Origin: Topomyia yanbarensis
Lineage: Eukaryota > Arthropoda > Insecta > Diptera > Culicidae
Direction: 5' to 3'
DNA length: 64,000 nucleotides
Assembly: GCF_030247195.1 (NCBI RefSeq)
Contig: NC_080671.1
Coordinates: forward strand, 415,658,044 to 415,722,043
Positions within the stretch are counted from its first letter, which is position 1. Every line of letters starts with the position of its first letter. The notes beneath the pieces were generated by a model. That model searched no databases and was not told the origin of the DNA. It saw only the letters and a list, made by a program, of their open reading frames with translations. The translations under genes were made by a program, and so were the position numbers. Shown one piece after another: positions 23,221 to 34,138 of the stretch.

Positions 23221-23664
23221 GAATAATTCATCCAAACATACCAATGTGGTAAATCTAAAATATATAATGTTATTTTGGAATTCTATATGAAATTCCATTG
23301 GTACACCCGCAGTGTTGGCAATAAAAATGATTTTTGGCATTTTATTCGAGGTATTGAACTTTGAGCAGCTATAACTTGGCTTAGTGATATTCTAACACCA
23401 TACATCCTTCGGAGAAGTTGTTCAGGATATCCTGGACTACACTTCTATCTATTTGTTTGGCATACTACAGGAAGAATTGTAGTCTGTAGAATTAAAAATG
23501 CAAAAATGTAGATTTTCCCATACTAATCTTCATACAAATTTCAAACGCAATGCGCTACGCCGGGTCAACACCAATCGACCCCAAATTTTGCACAGTTGTT
23601 TGAGACCCCAAAAAATACCAAAAAAGTGCTGTGCCAAAAAAACGATCATTTTTCCCCACCCTAA
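23221..23664 (-). repeat. Right arm of the 1.13-kb foldback MITE
   Basis: Reverse complement of the left arm with scattered substitutions; it is 11 bp shorter. Confidence 0.8.
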
Positions 23665-23890
23665 TATACAACCATGCTGACATTGGAAGGCTGATAAAAC
23701 ACGGCAGACTACAGTGTGTAGTGCGGAATGACGAAAGAGAAACCAATTAAAGTTATGACCAGCAGAGAACCTGGAAGATGTTGTCGATTTCGGGGCAAAC
23801 CCCGCTCTCGCAGACTGTGCACAATTGAGGAAGACGCGCGTGCGGTGGGCGTCCATGGAACTGGCGGTCCAAGATAGAGTAACCTGGAAA
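23665..23890 (+). pseudogene. RTE-A copy 3, C-terminal part after the MITE
   Basis: With frameshifts allowed, the plus strand reads HADIGRLIKHGRLQ, then a REPGR-like stretch, then GKPRSRRLCTIEEDARA. This corresponds to VDIVKLLKNGRLRW, SREPGRGRR and GRPRTRWLFAVEEDLKA of copy 4. It ends near 23,890 at RVTW, close to the expected 3' end. Confidence 0.7.
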
Positions 23891-25113
23891 TCTAAAATAT
23901 ATTCAATTATGATTCGGATTATCCATATTATTCGATCACTAAGTCAGTAAGATAATGATGACGATTGTTAGTTTGCTTAGGCAAATTTTAAATTATGACA
24001 GATAAACTTGGCCGCCCTTCCACCTAGGAACGTTTGACAAGCTTTTACACTCCAAGCTGAAGCCAAGCGAAGCTGGCGAACACTGGGAAGTATCCACCAT
24101 TCGACGACCTTGTTATTAGTATTAAAAAAATATAAATACCATTAAAAAAGATTGTCGACTCTTGTACCATAACGAATAATTACACGGTGCCGAAAATCTT
24201 AAAAAAGAATGTATTTTCCAAGTGATTCAGAAAAGGTGCAGGTCTGGTCAAATGCAATACAAATTTTCGATTCGACGTTCGATTAACTTAATAGACCCTC
24301 AAAATCTTGATTTATAGCAAAAAACTATTTCTCGGGTCTAAAAAATTAGTTGTGCGGTGATTTATTATGTTCTTTTGTTAAAAGTATTATGCGGTATTTT
24401 TCATAACAATTGGTCGAAAATGGCAGTGTTATTCAATTTTTTCTCCAAATTAGAAACTTGCTCGCATGAACATTTAAGGTGACGGTTCCATATAAAATTT
24501 CGATTTCTTTGCTAGATTACATTTAAAAGTATATGTGTAATCTTTGAAGTTAAAATTAGGAAAAACAACGGAAGATATGATTCGAGAATCCCATAGTTCG
24601 GGACAATGCCTCACTGTTGCGTTCATTATTCAAAGGCAGTGTGCTGATTTCATTATCCTTTCCTTTTATTCGTCTTACAGTTAAGATGAGGAAGGGATTC
24701 AAAATTCCTGCATTGATTAATCTGATTAGCAATGTTTCTAGAAGATACATGCTATGATTTTACTAGCATTTTATACCCCTTTAAATAAAACTTGTGTTCG
24801 CAACTCAATGTGTTGTATGTGTTTTGTTAGAACATAATTTTACATGTTGATTATATAGTGTACATTACCGCTTAGATGTAGGATACCTCAGCTCATAATT
24901 TGTAGTTTTGGGCACACATTTTAGCATTACATATATTATTAAGTTTAGAAATATATCGTGAAATAAAGCACACTACTGCTTATCGTATATTATTTCCCAT
25001 TCAAGTTGTTGTTATTTGACATGTGTTCTCGTACTGACTTTAGCAGGATGTCCAATATTGTACAATGAGGTGCAAGCAAGTATCTAACTTGGAAAAACAA
25101 AAATTAGCTTTAA
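23891..25113. other. AT-rich sequence, no gene recognised
   Basis: No supportable feature was found. Confidence 0.4.
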
Positions 25114-25237
25114 TTAACCCTCCGTAAGTCGCGCTTATGGCCCACTGAACGAGCAGCCGCTGGTGCCCTAAGACGATTTCGCTAGATTTTCAAAGCAGCG
25201 TGCACTCAGTGCACTAGCGCGACTACCGAAAGGTCAA
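25114..25237. mobile_element. Very short TTAA-type MITE candidate
   Basis: TTAACCCTCCGTAAGTCGCG at the left faces GCGCGACTACCGAAAGGTCA at the right; reversed, they agree at 16 of 21 positions. The left boundary is TTAA and the right is a mutated TCAA. Total length is 124 bp. Many such palindromic elements lack coding capacity. Confidence 0.5.
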
Positions 25238-25789
25238 CGGCCATTTTTTTACCGAATTTGAAGATAAACAGATCGTTAAATGCAGAACTAAATCTCTAAA
25301 TTTTTAATAAAATAAGAATGTTGAGTAATTTTCCTAATTTTCATGAAAAAACGCAAAATATTGATTGTTTACAAATTGTTGTCCCTAACCAGAGTATTGT
25401 AAACAAAAGAACATAAAATAGCATACCGTTGAAAAGGTGCTCTCTTCTTCTTACCAGAACAGAGGAACTGAAAATCTGTTAAAAATAACCGTGAGGAAAT
25501 TTTTTAGCGGCGAAGGTCACAAAAACTACGAAAAAAAATTTGCAATATATCAAGATTTTGAGGGTATGCAGCATTTTTCATATATTATTTTGAGTTGCAT
25601 TTGATGAGATCTCCAACCTATGCTAGGTCACTTGAGAAGTACAAAATCACTATAGCACCGTGTTATTTGTAACACTCCAAAGGCGCGAAGAAAGTAAACG
25701 TTGGGATACTTTAGTATCAAAAGATATTATTTATATAATTGACTCATTCATGTCCGATTTTCCACTGACGAATATAGTGCTCCAAAATA
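25238..25789. other. AT-rich sequence, no gene recognised
   Basis: Nothing supportable was found. Confidence 0.35.
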
Positions 25790-26790
25790 ATTTCGCAGTG
25801 CAGCAAGCTGTATAATCAAATTGCATGGAAAAGGTAGTCGAAGACAGTCTACATTGATAACGTTTATCAGTTTTCAACAATAGTTTGAGTCATCATAAAC
25901 AGAGTCGAAAAATGTTTTTTCATTTACCAAAATCGGGCGAAAATTACGAGACTGCAACGATACTTTGTTTTACTTTGCGAAAACAAAAATGAGACAACGA
26001 CCTAGGACAAAGCATACGAGTAAGATCAATTTTTATTATTTCCTACGCACACTCGTTTTCGCTTTGAGATTGAGAGCGACATTAGTCCCTTCGATATTGA
26101 ACGTGCTGGGCGAACGAAAATACTCTATTAACGATATTTACTTGTTGTTGTTCGATTTCGTGGAATTAGAAGCTAGCGATGATATTGGACGATTTAAGAA
26201 CTATTGATGTGCATATTTCCTCTTGTTGCCGCGTTCTAGTTGCAGTTCTATGATGCACACTGCTATAATTTCATTTAATGAAAATTAAAATGAAGATCAA
26301 ATTTGCTGATTTAAAATTAAAACAAGATTTAATTTTCGTATTGTAGTAGGAAAACGAAAGCCGTTGCTTCTGCAACTCGCTTTCGAAGAATCGAAAGAAG
26401 AAGCCCGGTATGTGTTTTTTGTTTTGCTTTGTATGTATTTAGCAATGAAGGAGGCAGCAAAAAGACAAAAGTGAATCCAGTGGGTTTCATCGTTCATTAA
26501 AAAGATATGAGAATTTTAGGCCCTGGATCATAAATATATCAAAAAATTATGTTATGCCCTTAACAGAAACTGTCCTTGGCAGCACTGCTTCAGTGGGATC
26601 TAACCAGACATATTGCAATTACTTCAGTTCTACGAATAATACTTATATAAGCTAGTGCTCAAATGAAATTTATCAATCGCAATAATTAGTTTTATAAGCT
26701 AGTTTTGCCTTAGCCAAAACTTATAGTTATGGATAAACGTTATTGTTTATAAACAAAATGGACTTAATAGGGTTAAAAGTAAATTATGAT
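25790..26790 (+). mobile_element. Diverged, interrupted copy of the TTAA-1 MITE family
   Basis: GTAGTCGAAGACAGTCTACA at 25,831 and the following TTATCAGTTTTCAACAATA match 32,701-32,750. GTCCTTGGCAGCACTGC at 26,571 and TTGCAATTACTTCAGTTCTA match the family further along. The two halves are separated by about 600 bp of unrelated sequence (about 25,930-26,530), presumably a later insertion. A TTAA at 26,773-26,776 is a possible right end. Confidence 0.45.
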
Positions 26791-26904
26791 TCTCTGAACG
26801 TTTAGCTAGAGAATTTAAAAAGAAAATGGTTGATCGCCAATAATTCACAAGAATAATACTTTAAAAATATTTGTCCAATTCTTTGATCAGTATTTTTAAA
26901 TAGG

Positions 26905-27040
26905 GATTCTGTTCCCTAATTCATCTTAGCACCTCTGTTCATCCCACCCATTTGAACACATTAGGTAGAACAGGGTCTGCTATCTCTCTTCAACGCATTA
27001 GTTCAAATAGTAGGATGAATAAGGGTGCATTCTACTCGGT
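26905..27040 (+). mobile_element. MITE-1 family, diverged fragment
   Basis: CACCCATTTGAACACATTAG, then GTCTGCTATCTC and CAACGCATTAGTTCAAATAG follow the same order as in MITE-1 copy 2 (30,294-30,365). The terminal repeats are eroded. Confidence 0.45.
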
Positions 27041-28437
27041 TTTTTCGCCTCGCCTCGAATGCGGGTATTTTACAATGTCCAAGTTAGATTTTTTTATTGA
27101 TCTGCTTCATATAAACGAAACAAAGATGTTAATACCTATTTAAGCGCACTCCAAGCCGAGTTATCAGCGAAATAGTGTGACATCGTGACTAATGAGATGA
27201 ATAAGGGCTCGTCTACTCTATGTATGTTTTGAAAATACGTTACATTTTTTAAAATAATTGCAATAATGCCAGCTGGTACATGTATACATTCAGTGATTTC
27301 TATTTGCTTATGATTTTTTTCCACTTCAAATGTTTCGATCATTTTGAAATATTGATAACTTTGTGCAGCATACTCACAAATATATTTCTTTCAACAATTT
27401 GAACAGGACGCCGTATTACGTTTTCAAACTTTCTACGATCAATTCGTATCGTCAAGTATTTTGATTATCACGAGAATTTGTTAGCTCAATGATTTTTTGA
27501 GAGGAACGAAGCACCATCGAACACAGTGAAAACATCTAAACATATGCGCATTCAAAGCACTTGCCAGTTCAACCGTAAAATGTCAAACTGATCTTACGTG
27601 AATTGAAAATATATAACAATGAAGCAAACTCAATCATTTTTATGCGGGGGATTAAATAAAAAAATTGCAATACTTTAGTAATTCAAAAAACAAGTTTTTT
27701 TGAATTACTAAAGTATTACGTATAAATAAGAGAAATCGGACCGAAGATCCTCGAAGATCCTCAAAATACATAACTATATTTATTGAGAAATCATATAAAT
27801 CAGATAGTTTTTTATTCTCTGAATTTTGTTTTTTCGCAATATGCAAATTTATTGTATATTCATTTGACTAAACCATAAAAAATAGTGCAAAAATGTATTT
27901 TTATTTCAATTGGCGTTTCCTTATTTCATCTGGAGTGCTTGATACTTCGTGCATCTTCTTCGAAATAAATTTTATTGGGTAATAATAATCTTTAGAAAAA
28001 CTTTTTGATAACTTTACGATTCCAAAACTTTTTATGAATAAAGGCTTCAACATTGAAATCATACCACCCATATTCGCAGTTGTGTGTCAGACGAATGTCT
28101 CAGAAAATATGTCATTTCCTAATCAAACTGCAACCAAGTAAGTCGAATAAACACCTTACTGACCACTTGCATCTAAAACTTGTGTACACTGAAAACCATG
28201 GAATTTTGAATATCCATGTGGAAAATGCAAATATTAGGGAATCTAAAAAACTTCGAAAATTCGATTTGCAAAGTTGACTCGCGAGGCATAAAAAGAGACT
28301 TCAGTGTATTAGCAAATAGACAGTCATTTGTGTAATGTAACGATCATTCAAAGTTTACCGTTAGCGTTCAAAGATAATTGTGAAAGAATATATGACTTAC
28401 TATAACATCATCGTTATATGAGTACATTAATATAAAA
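27041..28437. other. AT-rich sequence, no gene recognised
   Basis: The only notable structure is the hairpin at 27,669-27,717. Confidence 0.4.
27669..27717. repeat. Perfect 22-bp hairpin with 5-base loop
   Basis: AATACTTTAGTAATTCAAAA and two more A at 27,669-27,690 pair perfectly with 27,696-27,717; the loop is CAAGT. Its perfection in otherwise mutated AT-rich DNA is unusual. It could form a cruciform or a short RNA hairpin; there is no evidence for transcription. Confidence 0.7.
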
Positions 28438-28719
28438 TTAACAATCCAATGATATCTCCAGAATTGTATTGAATATCGACATCAATTTCTCAAAATATCT
28501 TCTATTGACATTTACACACGTCTTCAATAACTTAGGGAAGCTGCTGGCGATAAGGGACCGGACCGACTCTCTTAAATCTCTATTTATCCCTTGCTGAAAC
28601 ATTATTCGGTTTCTTCCTACAATTCTTTTTCTGCCTCTTTCTTGACAGTGTTCCAAATTGTCAAACTCATTGCACAGTTTTATAGCATGATAAACAGTTT
28701 GAGTTGAAATTTTCAACAT
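28438..28719 (-). pseudogene. Tc1/mariner-like transposase N-terminal fragment
   Basis: This 93-codon frame begins MLKISTQTVYHAIKLCNEFD and continues with LEHCQERGRKRIVGRNR and INRDLRESVRSLIASSFPKLLK. The pattern of a helix-turn-helix with S-x-x-TVY-x-x-IK, then a GR-rich linker, then a second helical part resembles the DNA-binding region of Tc1/mariner transposases. The catalytic DDE/D domain is absent, so this is at most a remnant. A protein profile search would decide it. Confidence 0.4.
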
Positions 28720-30255
28720 TTTCGCTTACATATCGGTTGATTTTATCGTAATGCTCATTCCATTATCTTTCAAATTTGTGTGCAACAGTGAGAAATACGA
28801 TTAAATTTTTCTCTCCCCTGTACAACATTAACCGCCCAAATTTAAATTGTGAATTTAGAGTCAATTCAGAACTACTATTATAACAATTAAATTTCTTTAT
28901 ACGGATCGTCTCCTTTCCTGTTTAAACACTCGAACGTGTGCAATGAAATAACTTATCAAAAGTGTTTACAATTGATACTTTGATATGAAGAGATTTGAGT
29001 TTCCTTCCACGCCACCATAGTCTCGTTTTGAATTCAAACGCTTATTTCCACATACGTGAAAATATATGGAATATGTAGATCTGACAAAGTAGAGTGAAGC
29101 AATAGTTGACATGAAGCAATAGATACATCGATGTGGATTCACAAATCTCATCTCTGGGAAACGAAAGATGTGACTCACAAGCAGAGATAGTTTTAACTCA
29201 GCAGTCACCACTCACAGCAATTGAATATTCACCACATGCCTGCGCTGTGAGTTCAATTTGAGTTGAATATTTCATCCAACAGATTTAATAAAATATTCAA
29301 AACCTGTTCAATAACACCAGCAACATATCGGACGACTATCTTGATCTAGTAGAACGTTCGATAACCTAAAGCTCAAGGTGTGTCCAAAATCATTTTACCG
29401 TCCGTCGGATGGAATCCTCTAATGGCATTCCAAATGAGCGAGTACATGTTATTCGCAATATGAGCATCTGCTTGCGTAGATCGCAATCACCGTGTCGCAT
29501 ACTCGCACCATGCCACTTTCCTCAGATTACGGCGTCGTGTTTCGCGTGCGCGGTTAGACGAATTCCTCTAAACAGTCGATTCACATTACATCATCACCAC
29601 CTCACAAGTGCCTCTACTGGCACACAGGATATCTCAAGCTCTTGAACATTATGTGAATAGTCTCTCTGTTTCTGACATTGCGAGCCTATTTCTTCAAACG
29701 ATTGTGTGCGTTGTTCAAAGTGTGCTCTCCAGAGCAATCAGCAAACAGACCGACATACAGTCAGACAAACAGACAGACAGACAGACAGACATCCTGGCAG
29801 GCAAGCAGACAGACTAACGCAACCGTAAGCACCAGCCTGCGATTGCGATCTAAATGACTATAAGGATCAGCATTCGGTTGTATATGTGTACATCTATATG
29901 TTAGAATGCGGTTGCGGATGCTATCATCATCAGCAGCACCAGCAACAGCAAAAGAGATCGAATAAGATTGTCGACCTGATGAAGCTGATGCCAGTGAAAG
30001 AGGAAAAGCACTGCAGCTGCAAACTCACCTAATGGATTAGATTTCACAATCGCTTTGTTAATCATAAAATACCTATCGCATTGGCAGATGGCACTTTCTA
30101 AGTTTTGCAATGCTTCGCATTCTAGCCAGTGCTCGGAAGTTGGGAAGCGTTATCGAGTGAGCTGCGCTGCGAGACATGAACTACATCTCGAATGCTCAAA
30201 TGTGATATGACGTTAAATATCCTTTCGGCTGGGTCCGATTTGTACGGAGGAAATA
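28720..30255. other. Unique-looking sequence, no gene recognised
   Basis: Mixed composition at 29,390-30,240, with a microsatellite at 29,756-29,790. Open frames of 66-78 codons overlap on both strands and show no domain. Confidence 0.4.
29738..29817. repeat. Imperfect CAGA microsatellite
   Basis: A run of ACAG and CAGA units, with the cleanest part at 29,768-29,790 and degenerate units on both sides. Confidence 0.8.
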
Positions 30256-30595
30256 TAGGCTAATGAGCCTATTTTCGCCACGTTTCTATGATCACCCTAC
30301 CCATTTGAAGCCGTTGGTTAGAGCAACGTCTGCCATCTTTGTTCAACGCATTGAGTCAAATGGTAGGGCAACAAAGGTGGCACTTGATTCGAGCTTTCGT
30401 TGCGCTCAAACACGAGCATTTCATCATGGCATTGGGCATTTGTGTAATAATAATGTAAGGTAATAACCTTGGTTCTCAGCAACGAAGCAAAGCTGTTGTT
30501 GCCAATTTATAGGCATTTCATCGATTGTAGGCCTAATAATTAATTAATTAGTGAGGCCCCATCCCTATTAGCGTAAAAATAGGTACTTTACCCTA
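30256..30595 (+). mobile_element. MITE-1 family, copy 2
   Basis: The left end TAGGCTAATGAGCCTATTTT and the right end, reversed, TAGGGTAAAGTACCTATTTT form inverted repeats bounded by TA. The interior shares AAGCCGTTGGTTAGAGCA and CAACGCATTGAGTCAAATGG with copies 1 and 3. Confidence 0.8.
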
Positions 30596-30609
30596 ACCGT
30601 ACCATAACT

Positions 30610-30815
30610 GGATTATGCGACGAAATGATTTTATCGATTGTTCCAATCCCGGAGGCTAACGACCGAACTAAGCTGTTAATGGAGGCGATAATGTCTATGC
30701 ATAATCCGATTGAGGATTAGTTTTGAGGTGAATTTGTTTTCGGCCTTTGGTTCCAATAATCGACTGTTGGCCCAGCTGTCATCAATCGTAAATGTTATTT
30801 TGTAGCAGAGGATTA
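30610..30815. promoter_or_regulatory. Cluster of GGATTA/TAATCC sites
   Basis: GGATTA occurs at 30,610, 30,714 and 30,810, and TAATCC at 30,702. This six-base core is the binding site of K50 homeodomain proteins (Otd/Bicoid class). Four in 206 bp of unique-looking sequence next to a MITE is suggestive of an enhancer but not proof; a TAATCC cluster can occur by chance in AT-rich DNA. Confidence 0.25.
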
Positions 30816-30830
30816 GTCTGGTTGATTCGA

Positions 30831-32224
30831 AATGGGAGAGCTCACTTCAATCGGAATGAAAATTGTTGGCTCTGTAGTTGACTTGTAATTGGCATTATTA
30901 ATAGCGAACTTTTATTTTATGTTTTCTATTGATAAATAAATGACAAGAAATGGATCACAGCTTTGATAAATCCATCTAAGTTTACCATCTTGTAACCATA
31001 AATTGCTCAACCTGGAGATAAGGCCCTTCAAAGCGACTACTTTTATATTACAATGTAAAGTAACGTGTGAAAGGTTCTGTTCTAAAGACAGAAAATAACT
31101 GCACTTAAATCCTAGTTCCACCATCGAGGCGATGACGATAGATGAAATAAAGACATTGTAGTAAGAAATTCGTAACCAAACGCCATGATCCTGAAGAAGA
31201 TAAAGCCGCTTCTTTCTGCAACCCAACTTATATACTCACTGTGCTGATACTGTATAAATTCCAAGCGAAACATTGACTGTCATTATTTCTCAATAATTAA
31301 TAAACCTATGAAATCAGTTGCAAATAACTGAGTGATTAATTATTAAGCATTCTGCAAAATTCGAGACGACACTCGGACAAAGTACCAAGGGCCCACTTCA
31401 GTTGAAAATTCATGGAGACGCGAGTTGATTCATAAGCTATACTGTTACTGATCCGCCAGCGGCTAAAGAGCGTTTGTCATGCATTAGATTAAGATTTTCG
31501 ATAACTTCCTCCGAACTTTAATATTTTAAGAATTTTTTTTTCAATTTTTCGCGATTTTCCATACTAATTTCCATATAAACTTTGGAATTTTTGGGAGGTC
31601 CGTAGACACAACCGATCGGTACCAAAATTTGCACAATTACTAACGGCCATAAAAGGAATCAGTAGAGCCTAGTGGAGCTAAAAGTCAAAAATTGAACCAG
31701 TCTAGTATACAGTTCGCGACTGCATGACGCTAAGCGCTGTACGGCAGCCTGTGTGCAAAGCAGTAACATGACAAAAATACTGCCCCCAGACGCGAGAGAT
31801 ACAGCTTCTCTTTCCTTATTTTACACTTTTTAATATTTTTAATCAATTTAATATTTTTAATCACAAACGACGACAATGAATGCGGTTCATTTCCATCACG
31901 ACCGGCATCAACGCCTTCGTGTGCGGTCTCCTCCCTTTGACTGTGGAGAAAAAAGTGTACAAAGCGAGAGAGCAAACTTTACTGCGCCACACTCTAACCG
32001 AGCAGTCAGAGTACAGCAACAAAACAAAAATGTATTTTACTGCTGTACGGAGAAGTATACTCGGATTGGCTACCGTTCCTGGCAAGAGCAGTAGTGATGC
32101 GGGCTGTACGGCTTGTGCAAATGTAAATGTACCGGAAAAAATGTAGTTTACCGGTATTGTTCGCATCCCTGCCTGTGCATCAAAATATCCGGATCTATAA
32201 GTCACAGTCTTAAAAATATCCCTT
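30831..32224. other. Sequence without recognised genes
   Basis: Frames at 30,912-31,226 (minus) and 31,730-32,205 (both strands) overlap each other and show no domain or splice-supported structure. Confidence 0.4.
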
Positions 32225-32610
32225 GCGACATAAAATCTGAAACCGACAGACTGTCATAACGTCTGGGACATTATGATGCACAAATGATGCGTCATACCAT
32301 CCGAAAATGGATGTGCGTCATACGGCCCCGAAGCTTATGAAGCACACTCATTTTAGGATTTTGCGACGCTCTCCTTGTGCGTTATAATGTCCCAGACGTT
32401 ATGACGCACCCCCTTTTGGAACCTTATGGACCTGGGACGAAAACAGTGTACGTCATAAGATCCCTGAAATTATGACGTAGCACCTCTTTCGGACGTTGTG
32501 ACACAAGAATGATATCGTATCTTTTAACGCAGCATTGTTTTCGGATGTTATGACACACCCTTGTGCGTTATAATGCCCCAAAAGTTCTGATGCACCATCC
32601 TTCGAAAGTT
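32225..32610. repeat. Degenerate minisatellite around GTTATGACGCACC
   Basis: Words such as GTCATAACGTCTGGGACATT, GTTATAATGTCCCAGACGTT, ATTATGACGTAGCACC, GTTATGACACACCC and GTTATAATGCCCC recur every 30-60 bp. Adjoining units vary in length and orientation. It abuts the truncated TTAA-1 copy at 32,612. Confidence 0.6.
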
Positions 32611-32611
32611 A

Positions 32612-33012
32612 GCCGTGTGAAAAGCTGCTCAATTTTCACATACCGATCCTTAATACACATCTCCTGCAAAGTTTTCGATAGTTCGATTGGGTGGAAAAGA
32701 TAGCCGAAAGCAGTCTACATTGAAAATATTTATCAGTTTTCAACAATATTTGAAGACAACGAAGATATATCAAAATATAATTATTCACCGATAACTAAAA
32801 ATGTCTCTGACAGCACTGATCCAGTGAAATCCAATCCGAACAATAGCAATAACTTCAGTTCTTCGGATATTTCTTGTAACTATTAGCGCTCGTATAAACG
32901 GTAATAGTCATTATTATTAGTTTTACTTTTTTTGTGAGGAAATCTTGTCTAACCCCAAAGTAATAGCTGAAAACGTGGTTGTTCTTAAATAACAGGGCAT
33001 GCAGAGGGTTAA
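32612..33012 (-). mobile_element. TTAA-1 MITE, truncated copy
   Basis: It matches the complete copy at 34,139-34,666 in reverse orientation. Shared words include TTATCAGTTTTCAA, GACAGCACTG and AATAACTTCAGTTCT. It ends at GGCATGCAGAGGGTTAA (TTAA at 33,009-33,012). The other end is lost where the minisatellite begins. Confidence 0.65.
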
Positions 33013-33153
33013 TAAAATCAATAAAATGAAAAGAATGAATAAAATAAATAAAATAAAGAAAGTGATAAAATGAATGAAAATGTTCATATATTTTATCATT
33101 TTTTAAATTTTGTTTGCTTTTAAACAACTTTTATTTCCTGATTATACATCATA
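33013..33153 (-). repeat. AT-rich 3' tail region of RTE-B copy 2
   Basis: On the minus strand this is a run of TTTTAT, ATTTTATTC and CATTTTCATTC words downstream of the RTE-B stop codon. Simple-sequence tails of this kind are usual for RTE-like elements. Confidence 0.5.
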
Positions 33154-34138
33154 TTAACATGATTTAATCTGTTCCACAATATTTCGCCACGTCACTCGGT
33201 CAGTTGCTGCTTGTCTCCGACCTCTCAGATGCCCGATACTCGCCAGGTTCTGCTCCACTTGGTCCAGCCACCGGGAACGATGCGCTCCTCTCCATCTTGT
33301 ACCTGCCAGGTTGGAGGTGAAAACCAACTTGGTGGGGTTGTTGTCCGGCATCCTCACAACATGCCTCGCCCACCGTACCCTTCCAGCTTGAGCTACTTTC
33401 CGGATACTTGGCTCACCATAGAATCGCGCAACTTCGTGGTTCATCCTTCTCCTCCACACGCCATCCTCCTGCACACCACCGAAGATCGTTCTCAGCACCC
33501 TTCTTTCGAATACTTCGAGTGCTTGCAAATCCTCCTCGAGCATTGTCCACATTTCGTGCCCGTTGAGAACCACCGGTCCAATCAGTGTGCTGTACATGGC
33601 GCATTTCGTGCGGTGGTGAACCTTTCTCGATCTCAAAGTTTTGTGGAGCCCGTAGTAAGCACGACTTCCAGAGATAATACGCCTTCTGATCTCCCGGCTG
33701 GTGTTATTGTCCGCAGTCACCAATGAGCCTAGATAGATGAACTCGTCAACCACCTCGAACTCGTCGCCGTCGATCGTAATACTACAGCCTAAGCGATCCC
33801 TATCGCGATCGGTTCCGCCAGCCAGCATGTACTTCGTCTTAGACACATTTATCTTCAGTCCTACTCGTGCTGCTTTGCGCTTCAGTCGGACATACAGATC
33901 GCTACCGTCTCCTTGTTTCTACCGATTATGTCCACGTCGTCAGCGAAGCCGATTATGACCTCGTGAAAATCGTGCCCCGCACGTTGAACCCCGCTCTTCG
34001 CATTACACCTTCCAGCGCTATATTGAACAGCAGGCAGGACAACCCATCGCCTTGTCTTATTCCCCTGCGTGTTTTTCTAACGGACACGAGAGGCCGCCCG
34101 AAATTTTGACACAACACCTTACACCATCCATCGTAGCC
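33154..34138 (-). pseudogene. RTE-B copy 2: end of reverse transcriptase and C-terminal domain
   Basis: A 230-codon frame (33,154-33,846) has YLGSLVTADNNTSREIRRR at residues 38-56, LNGHEMWTMLEEDLQALEVF at 94-113, and RVRWARHVVRMPDNNP at 156-171. Upstream, in broken frames to 34,138, the RT end reads RRGIRQGDGLSCLLFNIALEGVMRRAGFN, with the FADD region disrupted by stops and shifts. The frame after the RT is intact to its stop. It continues past a MITE as a short piece at 34,667-34,695 and is 5'-truncated there. Confidence 0.8.

Larger units (their letters stand above)
22534..23664. mobile_element. Foldback MITE inserted in RTE-A copy 3
   Basis: The ends are TAGGGTGGGG and CCCCACCCTAA. The 7-bp word TATACAA stands on both sides (22,527-22,533 and 23,665-23,671), and removing one copy restores the RTE-A reading YQVYNHADIGRLIKHGRL-like across the site. 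Arms 22,534-22,988 and 23,221-23,664 (455 and 444 bp) pair along their whole length, around a 232-bp centre that does not pair. No frame codes for a transposase. Frames at 23,498-23,856 lie inside the arm and are structural by-products. Confidence 0.85.

Noticed and set aside
23498..23856. 108-codon minus-strand frame and overlapping 60-63-codon frames
   Set aside because: They cross the foldback MITE arm and the RTE-A junction, so they cannot be one gene.
32086..32178. Possible tiny hAT element with CAGTAGTGATGCG and CGCATCCCTGC ends
   Set aside because: The inverted match is only about 9 bp and no 8-bp duplication was found.
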